Part shown: piece after piece, positions 35,493-45,697 of the stretch | How positions within the stretch are numbered: position 1 is the stretch's first letter | Layout: every line of letters starts with the position of its first letter | From: Corinectria fuckeliana | Taxonomy: Eukaryota; Ascomycota; Sordariomycetes; Hypocreales; Nectriaceae | Length of the DNA stretch: 64,000 nt | NCBI GenBank assembly: GCA_019137255.1 | Contig: WPDH01000043.1 | Location: 51,359-115,358 of the forward strand | Reading direction: 5' to 3' | The notes under the pieces: model-generated | Told to the model about the DNA's origin: nothing | Databases searched by the model: none | What the model saw: the letters and a program-made list of their open reading frames with translations, nothing else | Position numbers and translations under genes: made by a program

Positions 35493-37830
35493 GATTGGTA
35501 AAGGGGGCCGTGTTCTGGGCCTTGGGCGTAAGTCGTCGGGCGAGGGAAGAAGTGTTTTAGATCGGAGATGAAGGCAGTCGGTCCAGTGAAGCGGCGGCGA
35601 TGCGCACTTAAGAAGCGCGTGGAGATGGAGACAAGTTGGTGGCGGTTACGAAAGCCATGGCATTGGGGCAGTGAGCCCGGCGAAGCATTTCAGCCTAGCC
35701 CACTAATTCTTGGGACTTTCTGTCGAAGTATGCAGCTGCCTTGGCGGAGTGTTGAGGAGAAGCTGCGCCACTTGCCAGGGAGCAGATCAGGCAGCGAGTT
35801 GAAGGGGCATGAATGGGCTGGTGAACGGTATACATTTGCGGGCTGTTGTGAAGGATGAGGGCGGTTGCCTGCGAGGTTGAATTCTTGGCAAACAGCTAGG
35901 CTTCAGAGCGCAAGTTTGGCAATGCTGCACTTACCCTAGAGGAATCGATCAGGTCTCGATCAGGCTGACCTAGACTAGGCCTAGATAGGTCGTCTGTTTA
36001 GTCATTTCCTAGTCCATTGGCAAATGGGAAGTAACACGTCGAAGTGCGCAACCTACATACCTAGTCTGCACCCCAGCGGCCAATCCCGTCTCAGGAACGA
36101 TTCCCCGCGCCCGATGCCATGTGAGCGACCATCTAGCCTCGCTCGAGATAGGTTTCTGAGACCCGACGTCATGCTTGCTTGACCCCTACTGCCCGGTGAG
36201 CATCCCTTCGGCATCCTCCATTTCGACGGCCTAGCAGCATGTATGTTGCTAGTCAGCCCAGCGCCGGTCAAACGCCTCTCCGCTAACACAAACGGCGGGT
36301 GATGCATTGTCGAAGCAAGTTTGTCGGGGTACCTGAGGCATGAAGGTCGAAGTGTGCTGATGGTTGCGGCGAGAAGAGGAGTAGCTTTGCGGATGACATG
36401 TCATGTTCATGATTTAGTCTGGACAGCAAGGGACGAGCAGCCATGCCCATTGACCCGTGGGCAGACCGGGCTAGGTCAACGGAACGTGCCAGTGAGGGAA
36501 CCTTGGAGAATTCCGGTTCTTCAATGTTGGTGTGGGAATCCACCGTGATGAGAGGTTGCATCCTGTTTCCTTTTCACCCCAGGCTGACGAGGCTGTCGCT
36601 TCTCTCCGCACAACAACCACCCCACGCAAAACACCACGGGTTTGTCCTGCAGAAGCCCTGCAGAAGCCGCAACGTGTACATACGTAGTAGCAATGGAGAA
36701 GAGAGCGGGCGACGGCGGCGTCCGTGGCGAGTTTTTGCACTTTTGCCACTTTCCGGCCTCGGGGTTTCTCGCCCAGCGTTTGATCGGCTGCAGAGAGGGG
36801 GGGCAGCATCGAACGATGGAACTTGGGCTGCACTGCATTGGATAGACTACGGTGCCTGATGAGGACGGGACGTCAATCCAGAGAAGAGGGAGGGGTTTGA
36901 CGAAGTGAGACAAAGTGACGATGGGCTGCGCAGATCGCATGGCAAATCTCGCGCCCTCCCACGACGCCTACGGAATTTAGGCTTCTGGTGGCCCGCCTCT
37001 CATTAACGATTAACGCGAGACAGACAGACAGCAAGTAGGCTTACGAGCAGTGGCGGGACTTGGTGTGTGACGACGGTTTCCTACCACTGAGGCCCGCGGT
37101 CGTCTCCACGTGTAAGTAAGCTGTAAGCGGGCCAACAGTAAACAGAAAACAACACCACGACCCGACCCGACCCGACCAGACCAGCCTCGTCGTTGCGAAA
37201 CCGGCCGACAGACCGGCCGACTGGACCGAGGGGCTTTCGCAGCCCGAGGCAAGTATTACGTAGAAAGAGACGCAGAACAACCGATGCAACGGGAGACGCA
37301 ACGATGCGAGACAGACACACCCCGCGATGGCTACCTCAACGATGAGAGGCGAGAGATAATGACAGAAGTGCAGTTTTACCCCATACTGTTTCATAATGGG
37401 CTGGCTGTTGGTTCTGTCTAGCTGTGTGAGTGGGCTGTTTTTGCCCGGGCTACCTGCAGGCTGCGCGTGGGGACTTTAAAAAAAAAAGAAAAGATGACCC
37501 ACACTCCAAGAGGGCCTAGGTACGAAGTTTACCTAGGTAGAACGATGCAGCAGCCCAGCGTCAAAGACCAAAACCCTGCAAAAAAACGAACAAGACCCTT
37601 GGAGTGAAAAAGATGGCTCGCCCTCCCCCAATTACCGGCAGGCATGCGTCATCCCGCCAGAGCTTGCCAAGTCGCCGACCAATCCGGGGGGGGGGGCCGC
37701 AATCTGGAGCAGGGCAACCTAAGGAACTTTGACTTTTACGACTACCCCGCAGTTCGGTGCCGTGGAGGGCAAGGAGCAGGAGGCAAGAAGTGATCTGGTG
37801 AGGATCTGATGGGGGGGTGTGTATGTAAGG

Positions 37831-37852
37831 AGAGAAGAGAGAGAGAGAGAGC
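37831..37852. repeat. GA-rich microsatellite
   Basis: Run of AG/GA dinucleotides seen directly. Confidence 0.8.
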
Positions 37853-38257
37853 TGGAGACATGCAGTTCATGGTTGGTTTATTATGGTTAAGTATACAGTC
37901 TGCAGTACATACACGAGGCAGCAGGCATAGATGGCCAAGCAGATGCAAAGCATGAGCCAAGCAAGCAAGCATCAGGGAGCCGGTATACTACAGTAATTAG
38001 GCCTATGCATGTACTACCCAGTGCTGTAGGAACAGTGGGGGTTTGTCGAGATTCATCCATTCAGACGGCGGGAGAAGACAGAAACTGAAATGCGTCGTCT
38101 CCCAGCGAGAAGAGAGAGAGACAGCAGTGGATCAACTGAGACCCCGAGAAAGAAAGCCGGCTCGAACTTACATGGGTCGTGAATGGACGACGAATACACT
38201 CGACACAACACAGAGACAAAGCGAATGGACGGATGGAGTTCCTCCCGCCTCACCCAG

Positions 38258-38258
38258 A

Positions 38259-38289
<31 letters not shown>

Positions 38290-38291
38290 CA
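38258..38291. repeat. CT dinucleotide microsatellite
   Basis: Seventeen CT-like units with one interruption, seen directly in non-coding DNA. Confidence 0.85.
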
Positions 38292-38407
38292 GGACTCCCT
38301 CGCTCGGTCTTACTTTTTATGAACTCCCGAGTCTCCCACGACAAATTAAAAACTCCGGCCCAGAGCTTCCCGCTTTAGGCCGCCGCCTAAGAACAAGGCC
38401 AGTGGGA

Positions 38408-38439
38408 CCAAACCAAACCAAACCAAACCAAACCAAACC
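38408..38439. repeat. Five-base tandem repeat (CCAAA)
   Basis: About six copies of CCAAA in a row, ending in CCG. The unit is visible without mismatch. Confidence 0.9.
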
Positions 38440-38817
38440 GAAAAAAAAGAAGAAAAAAAGGGTTCGTTCGCATTCGAGTTTTCTCTCTCTCTCTCTGTGT
38501 GTGTGCGCTGTCAAATTTCATCTTGAGAATATGGCTGTTGGCCACCCGATCTCCCGAAGACGCGCAGGAGTTTTGCTTTACAGCTGAGAAGGGGAGGCGG
38601 CAGGCGGCAGGCAAAAAGCATCGAGGCAGCGTCGTAGTGAAATGGAGATTTGGATTCAACGACAAAGACGGGCGAGTAGAAAAGCATGTCCCTGAGCCTA
38701 TGACGGTCCAGGTATTCAGTCAACGGGTGGGATGCACTCCCTGAAGCATTCAACAACACTTCTTCGCTGTGGTTGGGGCTGGGTGTAAGTGAGATCCTCC
38801 GTTACACCCACCCACCC

Positions 38818-38844
38818 TCTTCCTCCTCCTCCTCCTCCTCCTCC
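38818..38844. repeat. TCC trinucleotide repeat
   Basis: About nine TCC copies on the + strand within a pyrimidine-rich region. Confidence 0.85.
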
Positions 38845-39050
38845 ACGCTACGCCACGCCCACACAGTCCCTTCCCCCATCTTCACCTTTTACATAGTACA
38901 CTCCCACACGCCCACCAGCTGAACCCTGTTTGTCCGCTCTTGCACGCCCCCTCCACGCGCTTGCGGCTTGCCCTCCACGCCCGAGGACCCTCAAGGCTAC
39001 TAGTAGTACCTTACCAAGCTCCACGCTCCTCGGCCCCATCCCCGTGTCTC

Positions 39051-39083
39051 TCCTCCTCCGCCTCCGCCTCCGCCTCCGCCTCC
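39051..39083. repeat. Six-base tandem repeat (CCTCCG)
   Basis: About five copies of CCTCCG or its GCCTCC register, about 210 bp upstream of the 34-aa protein start. Confidence 0.85.
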
Positions 39084-39292
39084 TTCTCGTCACTATTTGA
39101 ACTCTACCTTCTCGCTCTCCCTTTCGTTTTTCCTCCTCCCTCTCTTCTCTTCTCTTTCAACGTTAGCCTTCCCGACCCTTCCACATACCACCCAGCAACA
39201 AAGAAACATCAAGACCAACTGCAAACCTCCCAACTTACACGCACTTTCACGCTCACACGTCAAACACCACCACCACCAACACCACCACAAAC

Positions 39293-39397
39293 ATGCCTGC
39301 TTACGAGTACTGCTGCCAGTGCGGAGGCATGATCGTCATCAGCACCACCTGCACCGCCTGCGGCCACAAGCAGTGCAACAACTGCCCCTGCTGCTAA
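39293..39397 (+). CDS. 34-aa cysteine-rich mini-protein, probable zinc binder
   Basis: Tiny intact frame: it begins MPAYEYCCQCGGMIVISTTC and ends ACGHKQCNNCPCC, stop TAA at 39395. Nine of 34 residues are cysteine, arranged CC-x-C, then C-x2-C-x4-C-x2-C-x-CC, with a His in CGHKQC. This spacing fits paired zinc-ribbon knuckles, which I recognise as a recurrent theme of very small fungal proteins with unknown role. Codon use is strongly GC-ending (TGC for every Cys), as in highly expressed genes. It follows a long C/T-rich leader and a CAC-rich stretch right before the ATG, with AAAC at -4 to -1. There is no signal peptide, so a cytosolic or nuclear protein is likelier than a secreted effector. 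It is too short for usual gene finders. Confidence 0.72.
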   Translation: MPAYEYCCQCGGMIVISTTCTACGHKQCNNCPCC

Positions 39398-40368
39398 GCG
39401 GCTCTCCCATTCCGTCCCGCGGCACAATTCCCCCACGGCTGTTGCCATGACTGTCACCTGGTCTTCGCCTGAACTCCCCAACGGTAAATCCTCTTCCTTC
39501 TTCGACCATGTCGCCCCTTGGCTAACGTTCACGGCACAGATGCATGCTACCCGGCATCGTTCGCAAAGGCACAGGTGGCGAACCTTGGACGCTCCGAAAG
39601 GGCCCTGACGGAAATCCTTGACGGCCTGAACGAAACGCCAGTCCATTTCTTCACTTCACTTCAACATTTTTGTCTTCTCAAACATTATTATTCCCCCCCC
39701 CCCTTTCCGTATTGCCTGTCGCAAAGTTTCGATACCCTTCAATTTTCTCTCTCTGGAGTCGGCGTCCTATTTTCCTCTTCTAGGCTCGCACTGGATGCAT
39801 GGCCTCCCGCATACGGAAAAAGGCGACGGAAAAAGAAATTTACGGCTTGTTGGACCAGACATCTCGCCATTTTGTTTTCATCGGCCCGATAGGTTACTAG
39901 CACACGCAAATCGTCCTTGATAATTTCGACAACCCTTTTTCTACTGCCGAAATTTTCAGAGAGATAGCGTAGCGAGGTAGTAGTGTACGAGTACCGCCAA
40001 ATGGGCATGGCGCACGCAAGGACTGAGCAACGGCAAAAGCACTTCCGGAGGTTTCGCGGGGGAGAGAAGGGCGACTGAATTTGTCTATTTTGGCTCCGAT
40101 GGACAAATGGATGGACTGGATTTGATACCCACGGTCTCGCTCCGTCTCAAGACTAGGCTACTTAGAAGGTCGAGGCATAATCACTATCATGACACCTTTT
40201 TTTCGCCTGGCGAACTTGTAATTGTCCTCGTAGGATTACTAATTTGGGTAACCAGCTCCATTTTCAACCTCCCAGCATAAATCTTACTTGGATGTCACCT
40301 TGTCAACTGTCGCCCCCAACCCCCATCTGTCTCCATCCCAGTCAAAGGTAATGGTAATTGTCAGCTCT
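39398..40368. other. Convergent intergenic, 971 bp
   Basis: Downstream of the mini-protein and of the GNAT gene, which converge. An 11-base C run lies at 39693-39703. No gene is seen. Confidence 0.5.
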
Positions 40369-41193
40369 TCATTCTGCTCCGGGAAATTCCCTCACTAGCA
40401 CAATGCCACCGCCGCCCTGGACCCTGCGCTTCCGCTTGCCTCGTTCGGCCTGTTGCTCCAGCCCGTCGGCCTTTTCCCCATCGTCGTCCTCTGCTGGCTC
40501 CTCGCCCTCGTCCTCCTCTTCATCCTTCCACGGCCGAAACCCCACGCGTTCGTAGAATGGCACCACCCGCGCATTGTCCTCCGCCACGCCGACCCAGACC
40601 CCCAGGTTCGCGCCGCCAGCGTGCTCCGCGAGCGCCCGCACCACGCGCTCCAGCAGCTGCCGGCCCCAGCCTTCCGCCTGCCACGCGCGCAGCAGGTCGA
40701 TGTGCAGCGTGGCCCGGTAGCGCTCCGCGTGCGGGCCGCCGGGGAGCAGGCGCCGCGGGTCGTGCGCCAGCTGCGCGAGGCAGGCCGGGTTGACGGCGCC
40801 GTCCGGGGTGGTCCACGGCTCCGGCGGCGCGAGCGGGTCCGGGCGGGGGCCGTGCAGGTCCGGGGACCGGTCGAGCACCGCGGAGACGTAGGACGGGTAG
40901 GCGGCGGCGAAGGCGGCCGTGTCCGGGCAGCCGATGCAGTAGCCCACCGCGGCGCCGGAGCCGTCGTCGAGGACGAAGCAGGTCGCGGGCGAGAGGTGCG
41001 TGTACTGGTGCGTCCAGACGTACGGGGCCAGCCGGCGGGCGTCGGGGGACGAGCTCAGCGACGGCGGGAGGGTTTCCCGGCACTGAGAACAGGTGAGTCG
41101 GGGCGATGGACAGGGGGAGGGCAAGGTATGGGGACTTGCAATGTACGCTGTGGCATCAAAGTCCCGCTTCTCATATGGTCGAATGAAGGCCAT
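40369..41193 (-). CDS. GNAT-family N-acetyltransferase
   Basis: Transfers an acetyl group from acetyl-CoA to an unknown amine substrate. The start at 41193 gives MAFIRPYEKRDFDATAYI. The frame stays open through 41139-41083, but that segment reads as an intron with GCAAGT donor and TTCTCAG acceptor. Removing its 57 bases joins YI to CRETLPPSLSSSPDARRLAP, the contiguous sequence expected of the fungal family, and gives about 255 aa. Core GNAT elements: CFVLDDGSGAAVGYCIGCPD (strands 2-3), YRATLHIDLLRAWQAEGWGR (strand 4 and the Q/RxxGxG/A CoA loop, in which the GWGRQLL segment is seen), and NARVVPFYERVGFRPW (strand 6 and Tyr). The C-terminal 60 residues are an acidic, then basic, low-complexity insert before the last strand IVLVREFPGAE. 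High GC suggests strong codon bias. Confidence 0.9.
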   Translation of the reverse strand: MAFIRPYEKRDFDATAYIASPHTLPSPCPSPRLTCSQCRETLPPSLSSSPDARRLAPYVWTHQYTHLSPATCFVLDDGSGAAVGYCIGCPDTAAFAAAYPSYVSAVLDRSPDLHGPRPDPLAPPEPWTTPDGAVNPACLAQLAHDPRRLLPGGPHAERYRATLHIDLLRAWQAEGWGRQLLERVVRALAEHAGGANLGVWVGVAEDNARVVPFYERVGFRPWKDEEEDEGEEPAEDDDGEKADGLEQQAERGKRKRRVQGGGGIVLVREFPGAE

Positions 41194-42136
41194 CTTGGGG
41201 CCCCTTGGCTTCTTTGTCTTCTTCGATATCTGACTTACGCATGTGTATTGAATGCGAATAACGTATCTTATACGTGACCTGTACACCGCGTACAGGAGCT
41301 CAAAGGTTTGATAGTACTGCAATGATAGGTTCAGGAGGCGTCCACGAAAGCGAAAGAATGTATAGCAAAGGGGAAAGGCACGAGACGGATTGTAGGTACT
41401 GAAGCCATGAAATGTGGAGATGATGACTCCGACTTCCCCAATCCTTTGAGAGCTTACACGCCGGTCGGGATGACGGCCCTGATTCCGAAGCCACGAACGA
41501 CTAATTACTATTCACAGACCTCTGCTTGAGGAACCTCAAGGCAGAGTCGTCAACCAAGCCCAAGCTAAACGATTTAATCACTAATCGATGTAGCACAGTG
41601 TGCATGTTATAAATTTTATTTCCTTCTACTCAAATCTTGACAAAATAGGAAGACTTTAAGTGGTATCCTCATGACGCCGACTTGGCCTCTGCTGCCAATC
41701 CTTTTACATTCAAAGCCCAACACCTCTTCCATTCCATCGCCATGCGCTATCCCTGTTCATTCTTCTTCCGAAGAGGTAGTTCCTTCCACTATCAGCCAAC
41801 GCCGGTTCTGTGAATCAAAGTCCTGCTCGATCACTTTCGCCGGCCGGTTGGTTTGCACCAGATACGAGGTTCCAAAACTTCCATGTAACCACCAAAAAAA
41901 AAAACACAAAACCACAATCAAAAGGATACTCCGCTAGGAAAGGGATAATGGATACAATTAGTCGCCCCAAAATGTACAACCTCGTTTCGTATTCAGTGTT
42001 GTGTATGTCGGATCGCAAGTTACGCAATTAAAATGCTGGAAGGGAGAGTGTCGAATTGTATTGTTGGCGTTATCTCCTGTGCCCGGAAAGGCGAGAACTT
42101 TTAGATATTATGCCCAAAAAATGACATTTGTCAGAA
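41194..42136. other. Intergenic, 943 bp
   Basis: Promoter of the GNAT gene on the left and the 3' flank of the large disordered-protein gene on the right, AT-richer than both. No gene is seen. Confidence 0.5.
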
Positions 42137-45100
42137 TTAAATCATTCCTCCTGGCATCCCATTTCCAGTTACGCTTGGCGGCATAGGTGGGGGAACCGTT
42201 GGCTGTGGAGGGCTGTTGCGAAGAGATCGTGCCCGGGAATTCATTCCGTTTGCTTCGCTGGCCGCCTTTCGAAGTCGCTGTCGATAAGCCGCAGCCCCCT
42301 CGTCATCACTGGCACCAAACGCCCCATGGCCGCTACGCCCTTCGTCCGCGCTGACAGGGCTCATAGGCATACGCGAGGCGCTCAATGTGCCTTCATCCCC
42401 CCTGGAAACGTAGTCGGCCATGATGTTGGTCTTTCGTCGCGGGTTGATAGGGGGTAGAGGAGGTGCGGAAATATTGCCGTTCTGGTGTCCCGGCCCGCCA
42501 CGAGGTCCGTCTCGATGACCCATTGCTCCCTGTGAAGCTGAAGATGCCATCTGCATGTCAGACATATCCCTAGGCCGCATCATGCGCCTGGCAGAAGGGT
42601 CCTGATCCATGTTTCCGGGATGTCCGCCATAGGGACGTTGAGAGTTGGGGCCAGGTTGGCCATAGGGGGACGGACCTCCATTCATTGAAGAATTCGGGGT
42701 TGGCTGTCCATGGTCGAAGCCATGATGGTGAGGCTGCATGTTTGGTGACGCTTCACCAAACCGATTGAAGCGTCCAGGAGAGGCACTGCCGTTGGGATAG
42801 GGCTGGTTTGGATGCGGCGACCGCATCATCGGGGCCTGGCGAGGCATTCCATTGGGTCCAGGTCCAACCGGCGAACCCATGGGTCTAGCGAAGTCGTCGC
42901 GTGGGACTGACCCGTTTCGGAGACGCGCTGGTCGGCTGCCAGATCGGCCACCACTGCTAGTTTCGGAGCCACTTCTGTCACGCTCAGAAAGAGCACGAGA
43001 TCCAGGCCGGGAACCATTACCGTTCCGCGACTCCTCACTTGGCATGCGGTTGTAGGTAACAGGCGGGGGTCTTCGCTCCTGGGACTGCTGTCTAGAAGGG
43101 GGTCCCCGCATATTTGGTGCGGGTTCTCGGGTCGGGGGTGGTGCGTTTGGTGGGAGGTTTGGTGGGGGGTTTGATGGTGGCTTGGGAGGCGCATCCGATG
43201 GTGGTTGATATCGCTGCTGAATTTCTAACTCCTTCAGCCTCTGGAGCTCTCTGCGGGCCTGTCGGAAGGCCTTGAGGCCCGAGTGAACAGGTTCCTTGTC
43301 AGTTGAAGAGCGCCCGTCATCCTCATACGTCTCGTCCGACTGTGACTGATATTGTTCCTGCCTGTGCGGCTCATCATTCGCTTCAAACGAGCCCGGTCGA
43401 GATGTTTGAGAATGGGTGGCCGAACTCGAACCGCCGAGACCAAGCAATTTCTTCGTCTTCGTTTGACTCTGGTTCTCACGGTCGCCTCGAGTTCTGTCAA
43501 TCAAGGAGCCGCGGCTAGACTTCGCCTTGAGAATTCCGAGTGCATTTGGACGGGGAGGAGGGGGGAGTTCTGAAATAGGGGGAGGGGCTGGAACTGAGCT
43601 TCCACTGTCAGACTCAACGTACGAAGTCAGTCGCTCGCGGACTCGTCTTGCGCCATCGGCAAGATGCCGAGCGAATTCGTCCGTCTCCTTCTCCTTGTCC
43701 AGGTCAATATTGGAGTCGTGAGCAGAAGCCAGAGCTCCGGGGTGACGTTCCTGTGGATCCATCGATGACTTAGATCTCGTCGGGCTAGGCAAGTCGTTAT
43801 CCATCGACATGGCCACACCTCTCTCAATCGATTCCCAGGGGTTCGACTTCATAGAATGGAAGCTTTGTATATCGCTTCGTTCTGGAGGGAACCGTGAAAC
43901 CAGGTCAGGGTCATTTGGTGCGCTACCGTAGTTGGATGATGCATTGCTGTCCTGTCGCAAGTGCGCCCGAACCATGCCGCTCAAACCCCCTGATGTTGGG
44001 CCCAAAGTCGGTGAATCTTCAGGGGACTCCTCGTTCTTCGGCTCGTCCAGCTTGGTCTCCAAAACCAAGGGCGTAGGGACAGCGGATTTCCTAAATGCCG
44101 GGTGTTCGTTGTCGGCTGGTCGCTCAACACTGACCTGTGGTGGTGTTGGAAGCACATCATGGCGCGTCGGGATGGTCGGCGACGGCTGGTCATCGTCGTC
44201 GTCATCAAAGAAGGTCGACGTCTGGGCTTCTTCCTGGACGACAGTTTTGGTTTTAAACGACGAAGTAGAGTCATGCTTCTCAAACGGTGCCCGGTGAGTT
44301 GAGGATGATCGAGACCGGCTAGAGGGCACCGACACATTCGATTCTGGGCGGAAAAAGTTTGTGGGGGTCTCACGGCCTTGCTGAAGTTGAATTTGGCGTT
44401 GGGCATATCTAGAGTCATCATACTGCGACATTTTGTTCAACCCACTCATGGCTGCCGACTTGCTCCCTCCCGAAAACCGAGCAGAAAGGATTTGGGACTC
44501 TCCAGTCTCGCTAATCGGAGGGCTGAGAGGGGGGGTAGCACCAAAAGAGGCGCGCTCTTCGAAAGGGGGGAATTTGTTCTGAGCATCCACGGGACTCGTC
44601 TGGGATGAGATGGTGGTAGGAGGGCTGAAAGATCGAAGATTGGGGGCACTGGCCTTTCCATGGATCGACCGAGTGCTGGCAAATCGTTCACTGAAGGTCG
44701 CGCTAGCGGGTGATGGTACGGTTGGGGTAAGATCTGGAGTCCGATTGCCAAATCGTTGCCTCGAGAGGGTGTCAATCCTAGACAAAGCTGACGTTTGCTG
44801 GTTATGGAGGTCCTGATTCAAGCCCTGTTCATAAAGCCGGCGTGTCCGCGTAACACTCCGCTCAATTGGCGCAGTTGGGTTAGCCGCGGCTGTCGCGGAT
44901 TGCCATTCTTTGACGGATGGAGGAGGCTGCGAGGACGTGGTAGAGGTAGCAGCAGTAGAGTTGCGAGCTGCTGAAGGAGTCGACGAGGTAGTCGAGCTTG
45001 TCTCCCGTCGTCGGTTGTACTCGGACTGGGCGGGGGACTCTGGTCGTGCCGGCTCCACCTCCGAGGAATCATCCTGGCGATGATCCTCTAATGACTGTCT

Positions 45101-45697
45101 CTCTCTTTCAGCCTGCCTCCACTTCTGGAAGGAGGACTGGGACACATCGTCATCATAAAGGGCTCGCCCAGCCGTGGCACCACCTTTAGTACCATTAGCA
45201 CCGATCTTGTAGATCTTCTGTCGTCCACCAAAGAGGTTGTTTCCTTCAATCGGCTTGGAGCGAGTCATCATGCTCGCCGAGGTTGAGGCAGCATCGTCGG
45301 ACTGATAGGAGCTATCACGGGCAAAGGGTGCGCGAATCGACTCAACTTCGGCAATGTCGCTGAGTCCGCCACCGAATCCAAAGTCCATCAGCCTCGATTG
45401 TCTCTTGGGATAGAGCACACTATCATCGCTGGCCTTCCCAACCTTAGTGTTCGGGTCATCTTGCTCACGCAACATTGAAAATCGTGCTGAAAGGCCTGTC
45501 ATCAAAAGACTAGTTCTGAAGTCATCGTTGGCAGGCAGGGCGGTGGCAAGGTCGAGTTCCGGCTTAGAGTCTTCCTCCTGTGTCTTCTTGTTTTTTCCAA
45601 ACATCTTGAATGGACTAGACGACTCGGACTCGAGCGATGTTCGTGGAGCCACCGTTAGGTCGTCCTTCGTCTTCTTCCGGCCTCGGAAACGGTTCAT
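42137..45697 (-). CDS. Large disordered conserved fungal protein (1186 aa)
   Basis: Single-exon gene starting MNRFRGRKKTKDDLTVAPRT. The first 200 residues are the conserved part: ELDLATALPANDDFRTSLLM, TGLSARFSMLREQDDP, SRLMDFGFGGGLSDIAEVES, GRQKIYKIGANGTKGG and YDDDVSQSSFQKWRQAERER. The remainder is disordered: Ser/Thr-rich, then a central stretch with FFDDDDDDQPSPTIPTRHD, a short helix GLKAFRQARRELQRLKELEI, a poly-proline run, and a Gly/Pro/Asn/Met-rich tail ending GNGMPGGMI. I recognise the N-terminal block as a conserved single-copy Pezizomycotina protein without a solid function. The composition resembles cortical or septal scaffold proteins, but this is only analogy. Its upstream leader appears long and may carry an intron. 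Confidence 0.88.
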   Translation of the reverse strand: MNRFRGRKKTKDDLTVAPRTSLESESSSPFKMFGKNKKTQEEDSKPELDLATALPANDDFRTSLLMTGLSARFSMLREQDDPNTKVGKASDDSVLYPKRQSRLMDFGFGGGLSDIAEVESIRAPFARDSSYQSDDAASTSASMMTRSKPIEGNNLFGGRQKIYKIGANGTKGGATAGRALYDDDVSQSSFQKWRQAERERQSLEDHRQDDSSEVEPARPESPAQSEYNRRRETSSTTSSTPSAARNSTAATSTTSSQPPPSVKEWQSATAAANPTAPIERSVTRTRRLYEQGLNQDLHNQQTSALSRIDTLSRQRFGNRTPDLTPTVPSPASATFSERFASTRSIHGKASAPNLRSFSPPTTISSQTSPVDAQNKFPPFEERASFGATPPLSPPISETGESQILSARFSGGSKSAAMSGLNKMSQYDDSRYAQRQIQLQQGRETPTNFFRPESNVSVPSSRSRSSSTHRAPFEKHDSTSSFKTKTVVQEEAQTSTFFDDDDDDQPSPTIPTRHDVLPTPPQVSVERPADNEHPAFRKSAVPTPLVLETKLDEPKNEESPEDSPTLGPTSGGLSGMVRAHLRQDSNASSNYGSAPNDPDLVSRFPPERSDIQSFHSMKSNPWESIERGVAMSMDNDLPSPTRSKSSMDPQERHPGALASAHDSNIDLDKEKETDEFARHLADGARRVRERLTSYVESDSGSSVPAPPPISELPPPPRPNALGILKAKSSRGSLIDRTRGDRENQSQTKTKKLLGLGGSSSATHSQTSRPGSFEANDEPHRQEQYQSQSDETYEDDGRSSTDKEPVHSGLKAFRQARRELQRLKELEIQQRYQPPSDAPPKPPSNPPPNLPPNAPPPTREPAPNMRGPPSRQQSQERRPPPVTYNRMPSEESRNGNGSRPGSRALSERDRSGSETSSGGRSGSRPARLRNGSVPRDDFARPMGSPVGPGPNGMPRQAPMMRSPHPNQPYPNGSASPGRFNRFGEASPNMQPHHHGFDHGQPTPNSSMNGGPSPYGQPGPNSQRPYGGHPGNMDQDPSARRMMRPRDMSDMQMASSASQGAMGHRDGPRGGPGHQNGNISAPPLPPINPRRKTNIMADYVSRGDEGTLSASRMPMSPVSADEGRSGHGAFGASDDEGAAAYRQRLRKAASEANGMNSRARSLRNSPPQPTVPPPMPPSVTGNGMPGGMI

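Larger units (their letters stand above)
35493..39292. other. Intergenic, 3.8 kb, simple-repeat rich
   Basis: No domain-bearing frame. The right half (37.8-39.3 kb) is packed with simple repeats and C/T-rich tracts and probably includes the long leader of the 34-aa protein gene. Frames up to 139 aa on both strands are compositionally biased and lack motifs. Confidence 0.55.
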
